Position numbers and translations under genes: made by a program. Positions 59,633 to 64,000 of a stretch of 64,000 nt of DNA are shown one piece after another. The first letter of the stretch is position 1. The number at the start of each line of letters is the position of its first letter. The notes under the pieces were generated by a model that saw only the letters and a program-made list of their open reading frames with translations, did no database searches and had not been told where the DNA came from. The stretch is from Golubevia sp. BC0850 (Eukaryota > Basidiomycota > Exobasidiomycetes > Golubeviales > Golubeviaceae). The stretch spans positions 186,001 through 250,000 of the forward strand of contig JAAVVG010000010.1 of NCBI GenBank assembly GCA_012976225.1, in the 5' to 3' direction.

Positions 59633-61003
59633 TCACCAACCTCTACTCATCAAAGCAGTCTTGGTACTCTCAAAGACCAAAAACAAAACCGCATTCACCG
59701 GAAGAGCTCTAACAATCGTCGGTCCCACTCCGACGAAGAAAGATTTGATCCCTCCGTTCCTATAAACATTCCTCGCCGTCTCTGTTATCGAAAGAGGATA
59801 TTTAGAGGTAGATGCTTGGATTTGAGTCTTGATGGTGTCCAGAGGAAAAGTCACTACCCAAGCTACGACTCCTGCTAATCCTCCTGACACGGCCATTTCA
59901 ACTGGAGACAGTGCCGAATTTGACGCCTCATGTCTTGAGATAAGGTACTGGTTGACTAGTTCGTATGTGAAAAAATACGATCCATACCCAAGATCTCTTA
60001 GAGAAGTGACCGAAAGACCTCTGTAAATTCCTCGAAAACCTCCGTCTTGCCAGATTTGTCCTATCACTCGAAAGGTCGATGGTCTGGCCCCTATTCCGTG
60101 ATTCATCTGCTCTCTGATCTTGATCAAGTCAATTGGAGCAGTGATAAAGCTGGGAACATGAGAAAAAGAAAGAGTAAGCGGGTTAATATCCAGAGCTTCT
60201 AAAGGGAAGAGAACTTTTCTACTCACGCAGAGAGAGCCCCAGAAGCACATCCCGCCACGAAGATCTGACTTAGAGACGGGTCAATTAGACTTGAGCCGGT
60301 TTGAGTTCTGATAGCCAGTCCGTAGATACCAAAGACCGATGCGTTCATGACGGCGACTCCCAGCTGAAAGAGAATGGAAACAGTCAGTCAAGTACAGCTT
60401 CCCGCGACACCTGTCTCTTTACTTACCATGGGAGAGGTGACACCTTTGAAGAGTCCTAGAACCTGAAACAGGAAGGAGAGACATCGAAAGGTCAGATGCT
60501 ACTCATCTCGACGTGAGCTTCGAGGACCAACCTTTTCTTCTCGAACGATGATTCTAAAAGCCTGAGTAGCAGACTTGTACTGATGCGTCACCGCTGTCGT
60601 GACATTTGGAGATGAGCTAGAAGCTAGTAGATTTGTGGACGATGGGTTTGAAGCTGGAATAGAAGGAGGACTCTGAGCTTGGAGACGAGTTTTGATGGTA
60701 TCGCTGGAAGAGAAGAAGAAAGAGGATCAGTGGGGGTCTAGAGATTCGAGAATATTCGTCCTAACTCACAAAGGATGCCCTGCAAGTAGACTAGCGATAC
60801 CTGCGAGCAAAAGAGAAGGGATGTCAGAGTGTTCTCAGAGATAGAGCAGTTGCAAGAGAAGAATTGGACTCGCACCTCCAAAAGTACCAGCCACGAAGTC
60901 CACTAGCGGCGACGGCTCTGTGACGAGAAGGATGGAAGCGAGTGGTTCGAAATTAGAACAGAATAGATGAATGTTCCGTTTCAAGATTCTCACCTTGTGA
61001 CAT
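59633..61003 (-). CDS. Mitochondrial carrier (SLC25) protein
   Basis: 314 residues in seven exons: 61003-60994, 60917-60876, 60800-60770, 60703-60532, 60462-60427, 60363-60227 and 60149-59633. The three repeats carry the signature P-x-D/E-x-x-K/R: GHPFDTIKTRLQAQ, TAPIDLIKIREQMN and FPLDTIKTQIQAST. Each repeat also has its carrier partner, such as GVTSPMLGVAVMNASVFGIY, GGFRGIYRGLSVTSLRDLGY and FFVGVGPTIVRALPVNAVLF. The starting helix is PSPLVDFVAGTFGGIASLLA. The arrangement recalls carnitine/ornithine-type or SLC25A45-like carriers of the inner membrane. The substrate cannot be fixed from sequence. All exons are very short apart from the last, and the reading frame is continuous. Confidence 0.9.
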
Positions 61004-61151
61004 TGATGGAGAAGAGAGAGAGTTCGGTTTTGTTTCGGATCGGCGGAATGTCGAAGCTTCTCTCTTCTCGAGTCGATTTCGAAATCTTATCTTCTTCATC
61101 TTTTCCCTCCTTCTTTCTTCACTTCCTTCTTCTTCAACTAAAAAGGCAAAG

Positions 61152-64000
61152 ATGGGATCAACATCTCTTGAGCTGAACTCAGCTTACAACCAACCCAAAA
61201 GAAAGAGATTCAACTTCTCTCTCGTAGTTCTACTTCTCTCTCTCTCTTTTTCTTCAATATTATATCTCTCAATCGGTCTAACCTCGAAATCAGAATCTGC
61301 TTTTCATGATTCACCTTCTCCGAGAGTTCTCTCGACTTTAGAAGAATCGGTCACGAGGTGCAAGAACCTAAACCTAACTCCTCGTCCACCTCCCAACTTC
61401 CACTCAAGAACTCGTTCAGATCGCTACGAGCCCGGTTCTCCACCTATCGTCATCAGGAATGCTACTCTTTGGACTGGGAATGACAATGGAACAGAGGTGT
61501 TGAAGTCAATGGACGTCTTCCTCAACAAGGGAATCATCAGCAACATCTCAAAAAGCTCTTCCATGAAAGCAGCCTTGAAGGATTCGATGGAAATCGACGC
61601 CGGCGGGAGATGGCTTACTCCTGGAATCATCGATATGCATGTTCATTTAGGTGTTGGTCCACTACCATCTCTACCGGCATCCGAGGACGTCAATACTCGA
61701 ACTGCTCCTATCACACCTTATCTAAGGAGTTTGGACGGTCTCAATCAGCACGATCGTGAGTACTTGAAGAAGGCAGAGGTTCTCACGATTTTTCCATTTC
61801 AACCAAATACTGAAATCCAGTGCTTTAGTGCTGTCTTATGACATAGCATTTGACTGACTTTCTCTCCTTTGCTAAACTCGAACCTCGATTTCCTTGCCTC
61901 CTAAATTCTACCTTAGTCTCATTCCTACGTACGATGGCTGGAGGAGTGACAACAGGTTTAATGCTTCCAGGAAGCGGAGGAAACATGGGAGGTCAGGCTT
62001 TCCCAATCAAACTTCGTTCGGTAAAGTCTCATGCTCCCTCGGATCGAGTCATCGAACCGCCCACATCACTGGCTCTTCCAGGAAAACGAAGAGCTGATCT
62101 AGACCTAGACGATTCAGATGACGATGGGATGAGTAGAGAGGATGGATCAACTAGTTGGCGATATATGAAGGTAGGTTGCTCTCGGGGCAGATCTCTTCTG
62201 CTCTCCTCCCCCCTTTCCTTTCTTGATTTCGATCCTTAGTTTTTGCGGAAGAACTAGACCATCTCGTGCCTATCCCTCGGCAGCCAATCTCACTTCTCTT
62301 TTCCCACCCTTTTCTTTTGCGAATTTCAGATGGCTTGTGGAGAGAATGCTCGTCGATTCTACACCCTCACTCGTATGGATGAAGCTTACGGATTTAGAAC
62401 AATATTCAACAGAGCTACGATTCTCAAGAGGAAGCAAGACGACTTCTGCGAGAGAACGCTTTCTCTCGCTGACTCTTACGCTAAGTCTGGAGCATCTCTT
62501 CCAACCAGCACTGAATCGTTAGAGTTCCCGGACGAGTTGGAACTCGAAGCTGTTGTTGATATTCTCAGAGGAAGAGTCAGGGTGAGTTGACAATTCTTGA
62601 ATCACAGAATCTTTTTCTCTGCTTCGCATCTGAAATCTCGATACTCGCCTCTTTCCTCTTTCTTCTACGATACTAAAGGTCAACACCCACTGCTACACCA
62701 CCACTGATCTGGAGAGAATGATCGCTCATACTCATGAGTTCAAGTTTAACATCGCAGCTTTCCATCACGCTCATGAAGCCTGGCTAGTTCCTGATCTCTT
62801 GAAGCAGACTTATGGTGGAACTCCAGCTGTCGCTATGTTCTCCGCCAACGGAAATTACAAGTTAGAAGCCTATTTCGGAACGCCATTCGCTGGTCCTATC
62901 CTGCAGTCGCATAACATCACCCCTATTTTCAAGTCCGATCATCCAGTGACTGATTCTAGGAGGGTTCTGAATCAGGCTAGTCAAGCTCATCATTTCGGAC
63001 TCGATGAAGCCTCATCGCTGCGCTCCGTAATCACAGCTCCCGCTCAAGCTCTCGGACTTGGACATCGAATTGGATTTCTGAACAAAGGGTATGATGCTGA
63101 CGTCGTTCTTTGGAACGATCATCCTTTAGCTTTGGTGAGCACCGATCCCTTTCTTACTTGCCTTCATTATCGGCTTTCTTCTACTTCCCATCCATTGCCT
63201 GACCCCAATTTACTTTCTCAACCACTAGGGTGCCACCCCTCTCAGCGTCATCGTCGACGGAGTCAGTCAACTCAAGCAAGCTTATGCTCCAACAAATCGC
63301 TTCACCAAGAACAAAGACCCCGCTCCTCAAGCTCCCAAATCAGCAAATTACACCTCCGAGATTGAAAGAGTGGAGAGAGATGGAACCGACATTATGGAAT
63401 ATCGAGCTCAAGCACATCCTACTGTCTCCAAAAAGGTTCCTTCAGTTCTACTCCACAACGTGGGAAGGATCTTCTTGAGAGAGCGAGTCACTGCCTCTGA
63501 TTCCAACTCTTCGACCATCAAGGCGCTCGACCTGGAGGGGAATGGAGTAGCTGTTCTTCTCGACGACAAAGTGGTCTGCTCTGGATCCATTTCCCATTGC
63601 TTAGAAGGAGCCTCGATCGACTCGATTCCCAAAGGTCTCTCTTCTCGACCTGCCGAGACGATCGATCTCAAAGGAGGCGACGTTCTCCCTGGATTCACGA
63701 CTTTTGGCAGTCCTCTTGGTCTAGCCGACATCGTTTCGGAAGCTTCAACTCAAGACGGACCTCCCTCTGATGCTTTTGACGTTTCAGCACCAGCTCGTGC
63801 TCACGCGGCTGAATCCCTCGGTCTAAGATCCTTCCCAATCGCAAGATCTGTCGACGGGCTGCGACTCTGGGGATCTCACGACGTTCAAAGAGCGCATTCA
63901 GCTGGAGTTACCACAGCTGTCGTTCCTCCAATGGGTACTGGCTTCATCAGAGGAATCTCAGTTCGATTCGATACTGGCGCTGAAACTCCTCTAGATGACG
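61152..64000 (+). CDS. Large membrane-anchored amidohydrolase, 3' end outside the window
   Basis: Exons: 61152-61755, 61917-62170, 62330-62581, 62679-63134 and 63229 to the window end (partial). A type II anchor (NFSLVVLLLSLSFSSILYLS) is followed by an amidohydrolase of the imidazolonepropionase/adenine-deaminase superfamily. RWLTPGIIDMHVHLGVGPLP carries the D-x-H-x-H metal ligands. RTMAGGVTTGLMLPGSGGNM, RMIAHTHEFKFNIAAFHHAH and PITPIFKSDHP-type blocks continue it; the last contains the likely metal-binding aspartate (ITPIFKSDHPVTDSRRVLNQ). After NEKGYDADVVLWNDHP-type C-terminal sandwich sequence (KGYDADVVLWNDHP) a second region begins: DLKGGDVLPGFTTFGSPLGL and HSAGVTTAVVPPMGTG. This resembles a second, degenerate amidohydrolase half. 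The substrate is unknown. Confidence 0.8.

Overview
The window looks like nuclear DNA of a fungus, most likely a basidiomycete. The genes are dense, on both strands, and broken by many short spliceosomal introns (mostly about 45-210 nt, nearly all with a GTGAG-type donor and a pyrimidine-rich AG acceptor). The families include fungal ones: a Kch1-type potassium transporter, a Kex2-processed small secreted protein, MLG1-like GH16 glucanase and Mia40. A histone H4 gene with four introns also fits a basidiomycete better than an ascomycete. The exact lineage cannot be fixed by eye. No prophage, operon, CRISPR array or intact transposon is visible.

Layout: 1-564, 3' end of a D-2-hydroxyacid dehydrogenase; 1156-2051 (-), a decayed LRR/F-box-like gene; 2410-6346 (-), a HEATR6-like HEAT protein, head-to-head at about 10 bp with a Cys-rich membrane protein (6357-8097, +); 8402-10872 (-), an ABCG half-transporter; 11856-13791, purple acid phosphatase; 14623-15089, a small secreted protein; 15851-16773, histone H4; 17151-19807, U2AF large subunit; 20019-21308 (-), an EFM7/NNT1-like methyltransferase; 21458-23662, an amidase; 23929-25648 (-), a HAD phosphatase; 25873-28307, PP5/Ppt1; 30121-32158, NAD-isocitrate dehydrogenase catalytic subunit; 32784-37769 (-), a 1565-residue uncharacterised protein; 38452-41424, Kch1-like transporter; 42029-43297, Mpv17/PMP22 protein; 43839-45480 (-), a monocarboxylate-type MFS transporter; 45934-47449 (-), GH16 glucanase; 47986-48936 (-), Mia40; 49117-50806, Isy1; 51730-52263, a second LRR-like relic; 53774-56862, a PHS-like MFS transporter; 57612-59194 (-), a broken cytochrome P450; 59633-61003 (-), a mitochondrial carrier; 61152-64000, a large amidohydrolase cut by the window end.

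Most genes are ordinary housekeeping and do not form one pathway. Loose themes are pre-mRNA splicing (U2AF65, Isy1), mitochondria (IDH, Mia40, a carrier, an Mpv17 relative), transport (ABCG, Kch1, two MFS) and secreted or cell-surface functions (phosphatase, glucanase, small secreted protein, Cys-rich receptor-like protein). Exon-intron models were built by hand by matching splice sites to reading phase and family similarity. Those whose exons sum to whole codons and whose ends are clear are the most secure. The more unusual items are a three-fold, stop-free intron in PP5, a duplicated intron 3' region in the PHS-like gene, exons of only 18-45 nt, a possible GC-AG intron, prion-like tails, and decaying P450 and LRR genes in the two gene-poor stretches. 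I saw no clear candidate for a wholly new biological system.
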